A stretch of DNA of 64,000 bases, from contig MNCI01037953.1 of NCBI GenBank assembly GCA_015680685.1, forward strand, positions 1,124,542-1,188,541, given 5' to 3'. Below the pieces are notes generated by a model. That model saw only the letters and a program-made list of their open reading frames with translations, was not told the origin of the DNA and did not search any database. The translations under genes and the position numbers were made by a program. Every line of letters begins with the position of its first letter. The first letter of the stretch is position 1. Source of the stretch: Gnetum montanum. Its lineage: Eukaryota; Streptophyta; Gnetopsida; Gnetales; Gnetaceae. Positions 11,537 to 25,140 of this stretch are shown in pieces.

Positions 11537-13559
11537 GATGTAAAAGGGGAAGATGCCAAAGTTGTTAGCAAAAGGAAAAATGTGCATCCTTTATACAGTA
11601 CATGCCCATTAAAAATAAAGAGACATAAGTAAAGCCTTGTGGATTTTTAAATATAGCCATTTATGATCAAATGTAGAGCAATGAAGATCAGTTATCCTAT
11701 CTCTATACCATTCACTATATTGAAAGCATCAATCCATAAAGTCATTATTACTATTCAATGCTCAAAAATAAAAACAACATATGCCCATGTCCCAATCATC
11801 ATATCACATATGCCCTAGTCCTAGTCATCATATCACCATTCACAAAATTATGCCTCTATTGGACATCATCCAAAATTGACCTGGGCCTTAAAAAAAACAA
11901 TAATAGTAAAAGATCAACAAGAATACAATTCAAAAGAATATTAAAGATAAATATCAATACATATCATATATTTTTTATTTAAGCAAAATCTCATTAGACT
12001 TTTCTTATCACATGTTCCATATTCAGAAGATAGACATAGTAATTTCAAGCCAAAGAGATTAAATACATGCACAACCAACCTTTAACAAATAGGTCAAATT
12101 TTAGAGATAAATCAAGAGACAACTCCTACCCAAGATTTTCCTAAAATAGTAGTCATATATATCTCAAGGTAGCTTAAAATGTCTAATCAATTGATTTTCA
12201 AGGTTGTCATATATAGATGCTTTATCAAAAGAGAGTGTGAATACTTTTTCTTACTCTAGTATATCATTAGTAGTGCTTGAGATATCTTAGGTGAGTGTTT
12301 TTTAGCTCATATTAGCAATAAGGGACTTAAGTACTTAAAAGGATACATTTTCAACATATAAGAGATGCAACATTAATATCTTAACGTAGTGAGATTTCCA
12401 AATAGATTCTAGAAGCTTGCATAACTAAAGGCTACTTTTAGGTAAAAGATTGTTAAAGATTAAATAAAAGATAACATGCTCTTTTACCTTCAAGATTTTA
12501 CTTGAAATGAAGCTAGAAATTGAAGGCTTGTTTCTATGTATCATGCCTTAGTGAGAATCTCTATAGACTACCCATTCACTGATGCTCCAAAAGATGATAA
12601 TAGTTGATGAGGGGCAAGCTCCCCTTGCATATGTGGCTCAGCTTTGTAATTCAACAATTGTAAAGAGGGTGCTAATCTCCCCTTTAATCCTTTTAATATA
12701 TGCATGCTATTTGAGTACAATCCTAATTTTCCCAATAATATAGAATGAATCAAGAATATTTACTGAATAAAAATGCAAATTTATTAATGCTTATAGTAAA
12801 GAAAATTAGTAGGCAAAAATCATAGTAGCATCAACAATCTTCAAATTTTTTATTGCTTGAACATCCATTCATGGCTCAATTTTTCATTATACTTCTTTGA
12901 AACTCATAAGTATCTACAATTCAATACTAAGATCAAGTATAGAGACTTTTTGCAAACCAAAGTCTCATGTTAGTAGTATCTTATGATAAAAAATAGAGTA
13001 AAGTTTCAACATAGATGCAATATCTTTCTTTTGGATCTTTAATATAGAGCTTCTTTAATCATATCTATTTGTATAAAGGTTCCAAACTAAGAAAATAGAA
13101 AGAAACTTTTTAAAATAGTTTGGACTTTTAAACAACTTAATAATCCAAAAGATAATATAGAACATAAGATATAATCAAACTAACTTGATCTTTCTTTGAA
13201 ACGTTTTTTTGTAGCACCACACCTTGGATGATCAAGATATATTTTCTTTGATAGATAAATAATTCATAAAACATATGTATATAAACAATTTATTAAAAAT
13301 AATTTCAAAGAAAATTGGTCTATATTAAGTCTAGTAAGCAAGGAACTAAAGACTTCCCATGACTTACCTTAGCTATTTTTTGATATGAGTATGACTAATG
13401 GAGTTTGAGATGAGGTCACCATCATAGAGTACCTCATTACCATTAAATTTTCTTTCATTAGCACTTTTTTTATGTCCTCAAACATGTGTGAGATTCCTTT
13501 TTGGTCAAATTCATGTTCTTCAAGATAGGAGTATTCATAATTTTTTATAGTTATTGGTC
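11537..13559. other. AT-rich stretch without a recognised gene
   Basis: Two kilobases with only short frames and no domain I recognise on either strand. A Copia pol would be expected on the minus strand downstream of the gag at 13560-15172, but no integrase or reverse transcriptase motif is visible and I found no second copy of the Copia LTR. Confidence 0.5.
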
Positions 13560-15172
13560 ATGATCCCTTCAATATTTCAAAGGTTTCTCCACCTTCTCAC
13601 TCATTTTTCCCCAAGTTTTCATACCCTGTAAGATACACTCACTAGATTCCTTTTGACAAGGCCAAGCATTCACGTTATTTTGTTGTATGTGAGGATAATA
13701 ATAATCTTGTTCATGACCACAATTTTTACAGCAAAAATATAAAGTATTTCTAACTTGAATGGAATTATCAAACCTGATCTTGTTTGAAACCAAATTGGAA
13801 CAAGCATTCTTTTGAGAGGTTTCTTCCATGCTTTTACTTTTATGTAGATTTTAAGAGTTTTCCTCATTTTTTTTTGATCCTTTCTTCTTGTGTATTTCTA
13901 CATTTTTGCTCATCCAAAGGAGTTAGTAATTGAATCTTAGCTTTTACATTTGAGATTTCCCATTTTAGCATGGAGGCTAAAGTATAAATTTCAAAAAAAA
14001 ATTTATGCATATTTTTCTTTACCTTTTTGAGTAGATAATATAAGATAAAAATCTCCTCATATAACTCACTATACCTTGCATCATGTTTACCTTTTAATTC
14101 ATCTAAGATTTCTAAAGAATTTTCATTTACGATAGCCATGCATATGAAATGTGAGTTTTTAGTAGTGTTATCTATCTCTTCCTCACTTTGTTCTCCATTT
14201 TCCTAGCTAGTGTAGAAGTTTGTCTTTTTTGAATCAACTTCATTTTTATCTTTTGGTTGCATTATGTTAGTGCTAGGACATTTGGAGCTCACATGGCCTC
14301 TTCCATCATATATTCAACATTCTATGGAAAATGCAACAAAATTTGAATTAGTAAATTTTTTTAACTTTCTCTTTTCCTTTGGATTGATTATGGCATAGTT
14401 GATTAAAGCTTCTCCCTTTCCTTACAAGAAGTCTTTGAACTCTTCTTGATTGAAGAGTTATTTCATCTTCACTATTCGTTTCTTATTCAACTAGCTCCTT
14501 TTCTGTTGATGCTAATTTTAAGATGATAGGGTTTTCCTTTATCACTCTACTTATGAGATTCATCTCATAATAAATTAGAGCACTTTGAATCTCCTCAAAT
14601 TTTAGCACCAAAATATCTTTGATTTCTTTCATATTAGTGACCTTGACTCTAAACTTAAGTTGTAAAGTTCTAATCATTTTTATAATTACATCATTTTATG
14701 GCAAGTCCTTACCCATTTCTCTAATTGCTAGGACAAGATCATTTTCCCTAGAAATATGATCCTTAATCTTTTCTCCTTTCTTCATTCTTAGCTTGTCATA
14801 TTCACTTTGCAATACTAAGAGTTTTAATTATTCAACAATAGACATCCCCTCATAAGAAGTCTCTAAGGTTTTGCATATTTCCTTAGTGTTCTTATACATA
14901 GCTATTCTATTAAAATCTAATTTATTCAATGCATAATATAAAAAAAATTTTACTTTAGAGCCATACATGAACTTATCTTTCTCTTCAGTAGTCCATTTGT
15001 TCTGTGGCTTGAGAGCTTTTGAGGCATTATCAAAGAGCAGTGTGTAGCCTTCAAGGATTGAATCCCATACTTCAAATTTCATAGACTTGAAGAAGCCTTG
15101 CATCCTTATTTTACAATAGGCAATGTTAAATCCATAAAACATCAATGGATTTGTGTAAGATGTTCGCTCCAT
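13560..15172 (-). pseudogene. Ty1/Copia gag relic
   Basis: The minus-strand ATG is at 15172. The UBN2-type Gag start is clear: 'YGFNIAYCKIRMQGFFKS', a conserved Trp, then 'YKNTKEICKTLETSYEG'. The segment at 14677-14483 ('KFRVKVTNMKEIKDI') is the usual continuation. A zinc knuckle follows at about 14270-14340 ('GRGHVSSKCP'), its second Cys replaced by Tyr and a stop inside. A Glu/Lys coiled segment lies at 14139-13864, and a second Cys/His cluster ('CCKNCGHE') near 13720. Frameshifts separate these pieces. Protease, integrase and RT are absent. It sits next to its own 5' LTR and primer site. Confidence 0.7.
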
Positions 15173-15211
15173 TGTTCACTCTTAAGACTTGAAGAACAAA
15201 CTTTGAGAGTA

Positions 15212-15229
15212 CCAGTCTCCAATAGCACT
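15212..15229 (-). promoter_or_regulatory. Copia primer-binding site (initiator tRNA-Met-like)
   Basis: Directly next to the LTR the minus strand reads AGTGCTATTGGAGACTGG. It matches the TGGTATCAGAGC-type site of plant Copia elements at most positions. Confidence 0.55.
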
Positions 15230-16301
15230 TGAGGATTGAAAACTTAGAAGGGGGTTTAATAAGTTCCTCAATTTTAATGTTGAAGCCACTAAAACACACA
15301 CAAAGTTTACATGGTTCCCAAACTTGGATACATTCACACTCAAAGCATAGAATTTGTGTGCACCTCCAAACTTTATTTCTTCAAAAAGTGGTTTGAAGAG
15401 AATCATACTATATACAAGCTTTGAGCTCTGCTTCAAAGTTCTTCATCATCGTGAAACCACTCTACCCCATAAGGTCTAGACAAGTTAAAAAATCTGATTT
15501 ATAGGATTCCACAACGCTCAACAAACTTAGGTCCATACTAGAGTGTTTTGACATTGCAAAACCACTCAATCCCGCAAGATCCCAACAAGCTCAACAAAGA
15601 TGTTGTCTCACTAGAAGCACATCAACCCCATAAGGCTACAAGAATGAAAAGAAAGAAACAAGAAAAGAGTGTAACTAAATTTACAAATCCTTGTACTTGA
15701 AGCTCAATACAATCAACACATGCAAATGATGATACAATGAAGAGCAAAAACAAAACTACTTAGAAGAGCCAATGATGAGTCTTTAGATTAATAGTGCTTG
15801 CATAATTTCCAATATTTTCATTGTTTCTTATAGTCTTAGAGTTTTTGAAAACTCCATGGAATTCATTCAATAGCTATCAAATGACTAGTATAGACATCTA
15901 CTTCAAAGTTTAGACATCTATATGAGATGGCCCCTAATGCAAGAGAGATGTCTACCTATAGACATCTATCTTCAATGATAGACATCTACTATTTTTAGTG
16001 GATGTCTACTTCACTTTTACACTTTGAGATATGAAGCATTTTTATGATCCTTGGGCTTCCCAGTAGCCTTCAAAACATCTTTTTTTTTGTTTTGTAGACT
16101 TCATTTTCATCCATGCTCTCATCTAGTCCACTTAGTCTTTATTTTAACATCTCATCATGAATGTCATTTCTAAAGTCTTATTTTTCAATTTTAAGTTCTT
16201 TGCTAATTTAATTTCTAATGCCCCTAAAATATCATAATCACACACATACATTCCATATTCTTCATTTTTCTCTAAGGTTTTGACATACCAAGAGGTTAAC
16301 A
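15230..16301 (-). repeat. 5' LTR of the Copia relic
   Basis: Plus strand begins TGAGGATTGAAAACTTAGAA and ends GAGGTTAACA. It is homologous along its length to the solo LTR at 39292-40425, which fixes both ends. Length is about 1072 bp. The outer neighbour is the stem-loop array. Confidence 0.72.
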
Positions 16302-18105
16302 ACAACCTCTTAGGATTGTATTAAGAAATTGAAGGTTGCTTGGATGTGCAACCTCTCAAGATTGTTGTAAAATAGAGGAGGTTTATTGGATGTGCAACCT
16401 TTGAGGATTTGTTTAAAATATAGAGGCCTTATTGTACATACAGCCAATCAATATTAGGTTAAAATATATGAGGTTACTTAGTGTGCAACCTCTTAGGATT
16501 GTTGTAAAATATAGGAGGTTACTTAGATGTGCAACCTATAAGAATTTGCATAAAATATAGGGGCTTTATTGTATATATAACATATAAATATTAGTGTAAA
16601 ATACAAGATGTTTCTCAACCATGAAACCTCTCAAGATTGTTATGAAATAGAACATTAATGGATATGCAATAAGATTAGTGTAAAATACAGGAGTTTTCTC
16701 AAACATCCAACCTCTCAAGACTATTGTAAAAATAGTGGAGTTTTCTTGGACATGCAACCTCTCAAGACTATTGTAAAAATAGTGGAGTTTTCTTGGACAT
16801 GCAACCTCTCAGGATTATATTAAAAATAGGAGGTTTCTCAAATGTACAACCTATCAAAATTTGTTTAAAATATAAGGGCTTTATTTTATGTACAACCTAT
16901 CAATATTAGTATTAAATACAAGATGTTACTTGAATATGAAACCTCTTAGAATTGTTGAAAAATAGAGGTCTCTTGGACATGAAACCTCTTAGAATTATAT
17001 TTAAAAAATTAGGAAGTTGCTCAAATGTGCACCCTATCAAAATTTTTTAAAAATATGGGGCTTTGTTATATGCACAACATATCAATATTAGTGTAAAATA
17101 CATGAGATTGCTCAAATGTGCAACCTCTTAAGATTGAAAAAAATAGGATATTAATCAAACATGCAATAAGATTAGTGTAAAATATAGGAGGTTGGTCAAA
17201 CATGTAACCTATTAGGATTATTGTCAAATAGTTGAGGTTTCTCTAACATGCAACCTCTCAAGATTGTATGAAAAATAGGAGATTTCTTGGACATACAACC
17301 TACCAGGATTTGTTTAAAATATAGGGAGTTTTTTGTACATACAACCTATCAATATTAGTGCAAAATATAGAAGGTTTCATGTTCATGAAACCTCTCATGA
17401 TTGTTATGAAATTTAGAAGGTTGTTTGGATGTCCAACCTATCAAGATTAAAGGAAAAATTGAATGCTAATCAAAAGTAAAATAAGGAAAGGGTAAAATAT
17501 AGGAGGTTTCTTAGATGTGAAACCTATCAAAATTGAAGAAAAAATAGAATGTTAACGAGATGATTGAAGGAAAAATTGAATGCTAATCAAAAGTAAAATA
17601 AGGAAAGTGTAAAATATAGGAGGTTTCTTAGATGTGAAACCTATCAAGATTGAAGAAAAAATAGAATGTTACTCAGATGTGCAACTGGATTAGCGTAAAA
17701 TATAGAAGGTTTATTGAACATGCACCCTATTAGGATTGTATTAAAATTGAAGGTTACTTTGATGTACTATTAGGATTAATTTAAAATATAGGGGATTTTT
17801 TATATGTACAACCTCTTAATATTAGTATAAAGTAAAGGAGGTTGGTGAGTTGTGCAACCTAGTAGGATTATTATAAAATATAGAAGATTACTTGAATGTG
17901 AAACCTATAAGGATTGTATTAAAGATAGGAGATCACTAGAATGTGCAATCGAGTAGGATTGTGGTAAAATAGGGAAGCTTTCTTGGACTTGCAATATATC
18001 ATGACTAGTATAAAAAATTAGAGGTTTCTTAGATGTGCAACCTATGAATCTGAGTGTAAAACATATGGTTTCTCAGAGGTTTAACCTAGAAATATGAGTT
18101 AGAAA
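16302..18105. repeat. Stem-loop minisatellite, about 30 degenerate units
   Basis: A unit of about 40-60 bp recurs some thirty times. Each has GGAGGTT, a short loop with TTGGATGT or similar, and AACCTCT, followed by a GATTGTTGTAAAATATA-like linker. The two arms are inverted repeats, so most units could fold as a small hairpin. There are recent internal duplications: a 46-bp unit repeated around 16718 and 16764, and a 118-bp block around 17456 and 17574. The array runs from the Copia LTR to about 230 bp before the transposase-like pseudogene. Confidence 0.85.
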
Positions 18106-18339
18106 TAATTGATTTTTCAAATTAGATTGTGTGATAAATGATTTGTTGTATATTAGTTCACTAATAAGGAATGGTTAATGAATATGTTAGATAAGTATAG
18201 TGGTAAATTATAACATTATTAATGTATAACATGTATTACATTGATGAATAAGATTATTTGAGTCTTGAATGATAAGAAATTTTCAGAACATGTTTAATGC
18301 TTGTGATGCATGACTAATACATTTCTATTTTTCTTTTGA

Positions 18340-21260
18340 CTTAGATTCATATAGGATATACATGGATCCACTATCAAATGATATAAAGAAGAAGTATGAT
18401 GAGTTATTTGGAATAAAGATTATGTTAAAGCATGAATGGATAAAAGATGGATTCCTTGCATTAGGAATAATATACAAAACTTAGATAGATGATGCTATGG
18501 TAGATTCATAAAAATAAAATATAATTGAGTTTATATGTGATACACATGACATGACTAATTATTCTATTTTTCATCTATCTGATAATGAAATTGGTTTCTA
18601 TATTAAATCAATTGATGTATAATGTGAAGACTGCTATCTACTCTTCAAGGATATCTTGTCAATGATAGTATGGAGGAAGGATCATGTATGTGATATTATG
18701 AATTCTTAATTCATTTCTCTTACAAAGAGTAGTATTTCCAATCCTACCAAGGTAAATATACGGAAGGAGATTAAGTTTTTTGATCCAATAAATAGTAGAC
18801 TAATCATCTGATCTACAATGCATTCACAGATAAGAGACCTTACAAAAGTAGAATGATAGATGACCATATCGATAGAAGAGAACAAAAAGGAATATTAGGA
18901 ACAGGGTTCTCTTACCATCCAAATAATTTTATATCCATCATGTATGCTAATTTCTGCAAGAGGAACTTTATGGAAAATATAACCATGGGAGATACTAGAA
19001 GGACTTGAAAAATATGTATGAATGAGTTGCAATGAAAAATATCATACATTATGCATGAGTTTAAATCAAATCATGTTATAAAGAATGGAATCTATATAGT
19101 AAAGATAATGAAATATTTTGGAATTGAGATTTGTAAGAAGGCCTAGCATATAGTTCATGGTATTCCAAGTAATACATTCTACAATCACTTATGTAATTCA
19201 AGGATGTACATATGGTATTTGATCGTGGAAACACTATAAAGGTAAAGCCTAGATCAAGCAAGATTGTAGTAATCAAAATTCTTGAGAGAGTGGTTGATGA
19301 AATGATTGACCACTCACCTTTAAAATGTAGATAAGTCATGAGGCATGGAACATTTGAACCAATTAAAACATTACCTAGTAATATGATTAAACACATTATA
19401 CTGAAGAATTACATTATCATGGGTTATCTGATCTAGGATTACCACCAATTATCAAAAGTTGATTATCAAAGATCTTCAACAAATACTATCCAAATGTAAC
19501 TTTTATTAGAAAGCATGACTTGTCAATTTGTAGAAATTATCATATGTTGGACAAGAAAAAGAAATGCACTAAGGATCCATTTGAGAGAGATAGAATTCAA
19601 CAGGAGCTTCAAAATCATTATGATTATGTAACTATATGTAGGAACACATACTACAATCACAAGGATCTAGCGACAAGGTAGCCTAATAATTACTTAAGCA
19701 TCATTCATGATAAAATGAATAAGTTAAACATTTCTTTACCAAAACTGTTAATCTTGCCTAAGGATGTCCTCTATAAGGATAAGTTTCAAATATCTCTTAC
19801 AGGAATTCTAATAAAAGTATGGGAATATGAAGGTTTTATTTAATTTATTTCATCTTATACATAGATAGATTCACAATTTACCATAACATCTTTGTCAAAA
19901 TGCTTAAGACATTTGAAGGAGGATCTTATTGACATCTATGATGATATGATGAAGAAACAATACAATTCTAGAAGATGCTCACTTATAGAAGCACTACTCA
20001 GACATTCAAGATTTGTTCATGGAGAACATAATACTTTAGATTCTTTAGATGAAATTAATCCAAGCTATAATTTTAAGTCATTACCTATTACACTTTTCCT
20101 TAAAATGGATAATTTTATGGGAGACAACAAGAATAAATATATTTTCTTTTATTGGTCATTGGTTATAGCTAGAATAAATTTCAAGGTTATAGAGTTAAGT
20201 TTTTTTCCAATAGAGTATACACATGAGGATATTGATGAAAGTTTCAGAAGACTTTCAATGGCTATGAGAAAAAAGGATATAATTTTCCTATAAGAGCTTA
20301 TGGAAATCTTTCATCTTATAAATAAAGATAGTGAAAAAAACTACATCCCGTATTACATTGATATGATGTATGACTTTAAATGATTTCTTGAAGAATACAT
20401 ATCAAGCCAAGTGAAGAATCTTTATGTAACACAACATATTCATTATACTAGATTCTACCTAAAGAATGAAACTCTTGTGATGATATGAAAAAGAAATATC
20501 AAGGAACAAAATTGGTCTAAACTATTGAGTTATGGGAAAATGTTAATGGATATACAAGTCTTCCTAGAGATGAACCAAGGATCCTAGACACTACATTTGA
20601 TTAGATGAAGTACATAGCAATGATCATAGATTACATTAGATTCCACATTAGGGTGTGCGATGAGGTGATAAAAGGGCTTTAGGAAAATGATAAGTAAGAG
20701 TGGATCAATATAATAAATTACCAAAAAAAATTTAGAAAATTTAGATGATTTTTAGAACACAGTATTATATGGAAATGCTATCATAGAGCCTTTTTGGCCA
20801 AGAACTATTTAGCAGAATATTATGAGTCTAGGATTAGACATTAAAGAAACTCAAAGGGAGGAATAGGAAGTTGCATATGTTGGGTTATGGAATAAGAAAT
20901 TTAAGAGGTCATTCAGTCTATTTTCTAATATCAAAAATAGAATGATTATTTTGGTTAGGCCAAGAGACAAAAATGAAGAAGACATTATATGGGTGGGTAG
21001 AGCAATAAATATTAAATCAAGGGATGACATTATAAAAGATATAGTAGTGGATTGGTTCACACAAAAATCGAGAGTAAAGGATAAATGAATGGATTGTGAA
21101 TGGATATATAATCCAAAGAATAATGAGGTTAGAATAGTGAAACCTAGCTTAGTGGTTTATGCATGGATAAGAAAAATTGGAGATGGAAAAAAGGTAAAAC
21201 TAAATAAGAAAGTAAAATTAGCAATTGCAGACTTGTTTTGGCAGAATGCAGATGCTAATG
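18340..21260 (+). pseudogene. Transposase-like gene with LDN...HEDID-type domain, broken
   Basis: A low-GC plus-strand coding relic. An N-terminal piece begins near 18340 ('MDPLSNDIKKKYDELFG'). At about 19500-19680 there is a charged, Cys-containing block ('LDKKKKCTKDPFERDRIQ'). The open stretch 19892-20293 carries 'LFLKMDNFMGDNKNKYIFF' (Asp codon near 20108) and 'LSFFPIEYTHEDIDESF' (HEDID at 20222-20236). This Asp-Asn/His-Glu-Asp-Ile-Asp arrangement is that of a eukaryotic domain annotated as DUF7869-like, which I associate with transposase-like proteins. A C-terminal part in another frame (20860-21250) has 'RPRDKNEEDIIWVGRAI', like an SH3-type tail. Stops and frameshifts are many. Family assignment is from memory of the motif. 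Confidence 0.5.
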
Positions 21261-24200
21261 CATAGAATATTGATAGAATTTCATAATATATGCAAATGCT
21301 AATTCATAGGTACAACTACAAGATGACATGTATACATATGTTTCTGAGAATAATATGAAAATATGATAAGATCTCCTTATGTTTTCCTTATTTTAAAGTG
21401 AAATGAATATTTCTTTGAAAGGATTGAATTAATCCTATTAAAATTTCTACTAATATGTAATTCAAAATATATAAGTACTTACTTAAAGTTGACATGATAT
21501 GAATTACAATTTAATATGAATGAATGTTGTGCAATGGTGGATATTTATGATTATCAATTATAATAATGTAGTAATTTTACCATACATTATAATATTTGCA
21601 ATGATTACTACTCATTGATGAAAAATTAATAATTTCAAAAATTCCAAAAATAATGGTACATTCCAAATATAATGAAAACCTCCCTCTATTATTATATTTC
21701 ATTTATTTATGAATTCATGATTGAAAGGAAGAATATATTTTCTTGTATATATGCATCTTTATGCCTAGCTACTATGAGGATAAATGTGCACTTTGAAAGT
21801 TTCTCACTATAACCACTCAATGATCTCTCATCCAAATGAAGGAATGGAGTTATCAAACTAATGCTTGAAGTGGAAGTGTTAGAATCCAAGTTTGTATAAT
21901 ACTATGCAATCATTAGTTTTATAAAACATTTAACAAAAGAATGTACATTATAAGGATGAACCATCATAGCTTTTCTATGAAATTTAAGTTATAAGAGAAC
22001 CATTACGATAAAGAGAAATCTAAGGTAGAAATGTAAAAGTAAGATGAAAAGACATGAACTTTAATGGGTTCACAACCACATGATCTTAATATATTAAGAA
22101 ATAATAAAAAAATTAGAAGCTATGATATCATTATAAACTAAAAGGTTTAAAGAATTACAATCATTCTACCTACAAAGGAATAAAGTTCCCAAAGAGATTT
22201 CTGAAGCAATGAACTAGTTTCTTAAAGAGAAAAATAAAATCCAACAAAAAAGTTACAATATTTTGAAAGTAGCTATAGAGTCAAGGCTACAATAAGATGT
22301 AGTAGTCGACTAGTTGTAAAAGACATGTTAGAATGAGATGTAGTAGTCTAAGGAAGTTTAGAGCTGATAGAAGAAGATAAATTACTATTCAAAAGGATTT
22401 ATTCTCTTATGTAATACCAACCATAACAAGTGTAAGCTTTCTAATAAAACTTACATAATATGTACATACTAAAATTATTTTATAATTAATAATACTTGTT
22501 ACAGTTTTTTTATCATAATATCCTTAGGTAATTAAAGTTACTCATGAGATGTCAAATGAAACTCTAACATGCACCATCATCTTTAAAAATATGAACAAAA
22601 TATTTTCTTTCAAACATCTAACTTCAATCCTAAATAAATGCTTTCTGAAATGGTGTTTTATTAAACCTTTATTTTCTTAAGTCCTTTTTTCAAAGCCCTT
22701 CCCTTGTCTTCATTTTTGTCATTATTATGCTTGTTTTCTTGATTATCTTCCTTGGAACCTAACTTATTCTAAATTCTTTCTTATCTATAAATCTTTCATC
22801 TTTATGCTTTGAAAATCCCTATCCTTTGTTTTTGATATTTTCAAGCATCTAATCTAAAAAAGAAAATAAAAATGATCTTCATAAATATAAGTATTTAAGA
22901 TTCTAAAGTCAACACATATTTTTTCATTTTTCATGTTTCTTTGATATGATTAGTAGTAAACTCATTGATTCATTATCTATAATGGAATAAATTCAATGAT
23001 AAGTGACTTAAGTGGTTTGTTCATTATTTTGTTAGGTAAGATATTCTTATTTTAAGTTCCACTTGAGCCATCATTATATTCCTCCATAATTCTTCTAATT
23101 TATCATGTTGGATATATGCCTTGGATCATACATATGGTCAAAGTATTTTAGGTTTTGACACCTCTTCCTAAGAACAAAATCTGTAATGGAATAAACTCAA
23201 ATGTATTGTAACCCTTTTCTTAGAGCATGTCAAAACATGAAACTTTTTCAATTATATATACCCCCAAGATAAACGTCCAACATAATATTTTAGTAAAACT
23301 TAGATAGAATGTAAAAGATTCTCAAATTTGATTTAAACTAGTAATATTTTAGTTGTACAATACTTGTCAAATAATAAGATAATCAATTGAGATAGCTCTC
23401 ATTGGATAACTTCTTTTCCTAGAGGATAATTACAAGTAATGTTTTCCTAAATGCTTTTAAAGGGAAATAGTATGTAAAATTTTCTCAAGGTAAGCCCCTA
23501 TAGCAAGTACAATAGTATCAAGATTTGAATTTGATGACTTCAAGTGCAAAGTCATATGAGAGCCATATAGCTACCTAAAAAATATAATAATGTAGATAGA
23601 ATAATAGTTAAATCATTAGAAACATCCATCATAAAAATAGGACAAGAATGGGATAAGGTAATATGAGGATTAATTAGATATTGATGTCATACATGGTACA
23701 TAGAGATAGAGGAAATATGTAATATTGAATATAAAAATCAACATCATGAAGTCAATAATGTCCTATTAACCATTCAATAAATCAAGATTAACATGATTTC
23801 TAGGATAAAAATGTAGGTAAAAGGTAATGTGTTGCACTCGGTCACTAAAAAATTGAAGATCATAGGTGTACAACAATTTTAACATTGGACCCTAAGGGCC
23901 TCCAAGAAAGAGGATCCAAGGCACCTTGGATGGTCTTGTTGATCACCCAGGGACTTGAAACATGTAAATGGGAATAAACAAAATGTAAAATATTGCAGAT
24001 CTAATCTACAAAATAAATGCACAAAATAAAACTGTAATAACTCTTACATAGAAAATGAACTATGAATTTTATTACAATGGAAATTTTATAAATAAAAAAA
24101 GTTTAGAATGTGTATAGATGGTACATAGATGCTCAAGGGGTTTGCTTTGATGAAGTTTGAAGCCTATTGAAGCTAGTATTCTTGCACCATAGTTAGCTCC

Positions 24201-24599
24201 ATGATCCAGCTACTCCCCAACTTCCAAAATTGAAATATCTTGTTGGTTCCTCTCACAGATCTGTAGTGTTGATTACAAGGGAGGTAAGGTGTGTGAAGGA
24301 ATTTTATCACAAAATAGGTACCACACTAGGAGTCTTGATGTCCAGGTAGTCCAACATTGCTCCAAAAATCTCCCAAAGGTTCCATGCTCAAAAATTTTCA
24401 AAATTTTTTTTCTCTCTTGAAAAGTGATGGAACTTAAGAAGCAAAGAACCAAAGAGCCTCTTTTGGATGTTGGAAATAGACTTATATAGGTTATATGGGT
24501 TGCCATGATTATTGATAGATTGGTGTCACATGCAAGTGTGGTAGGTATTTGATTCTAATGTAGCTACTATTTATGATAAACTTTCATACCCCCAAGGCA
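21261..24599. other. AT-rich stretch without a recognised gene
   Basis: Only short frames on both strands. The 23860-23950 segment has a weak resemblance to the junction sequence at 52100-52145 ('GGATGGTCTTGTTGATCA' against 'GAATGGTCTGGTCGATCA'), which may be one LTR family. Otherwise I see nothing. Confidence 0.5.
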
Positions 24600-25140
24600 C
24601 CAAAACCATGCTAGTTATCAGAAATAGTAAATGGACTTTTTCATCCACACTGGCTTCTCCCACCCATGTTGGCCTTCTAGTAGAAACACTGGAGTTGTGG
24701 AAGCAATGCTAAAATTTGATGAAACATGAAGCTTCAACCACTCCAACACTAACCTTGATGTGACAATGCTAAAGGTTATTCGTAACTACACTAGCCATTG
24801 CTGTTTAGATGAAAACAAAATCCCCCAATGCTGGGATTGTTGGAAAAACCAAACCCCCAACCCCTCCAATGTTGGCTTTATAACATCTATGCTAGGTTTT
24901 GTGGTGACTATGCTAGTTTTGCTAGGAAAATGAAAATCCAACACCACCATTATGGGTGTAGGTGGTTCTAGCGTAGTTGATTCTATACACCCACAAAAAC
25001 CCATGAAAATGCCAATTTTGATAGTCCAAAAGGCATTTTTAACCTCCCCAAACCCAAATATATACATGGTATGACTTTTTTTCACTTGGAAAGTGAGGCT
25101 ATGACAATCGATGAAGAATTTTTTCAACCCCAAAAGTTAA
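24600..25140 (-). repeat. Inverted copy of the 'CCAGCATGGGTGGGG' spacer repeat
   Basis: Read on the minus strand, 24637-24670 contains GGCCAACATGGGTGGGAG followed by AGCCAGTGTGGATG. This matches the plus-strand motif at 29275-29315. Further degenerate copies (GCTAG, CATGG) follow to 25000. The long minus-strand frame here (24786-25133) looks like a by-product of the repeat. Confidence 0.5.

Noticed and set aside
16302-18105. CRISPR-like array (short palindromic repeats with spacers)
   Set aside because: The setting is a eukaryotic nuclear genome; linkers are themselves repeats, unit length drifts and no cas-like gene is near.
19076-19396. 106-residue minus-strand open frame
   Set aside because: It runs antisense to the transposase-like relic, has no recognisable domain and is Leu/Ile/Ser-rich as expected from AT-rich antisense DNA.
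24786-25133. 115-residue minus-strand open frame
   Set aside because: It overlaps a degenerate repeat and shows repeat-derived words rather than a protein domain.
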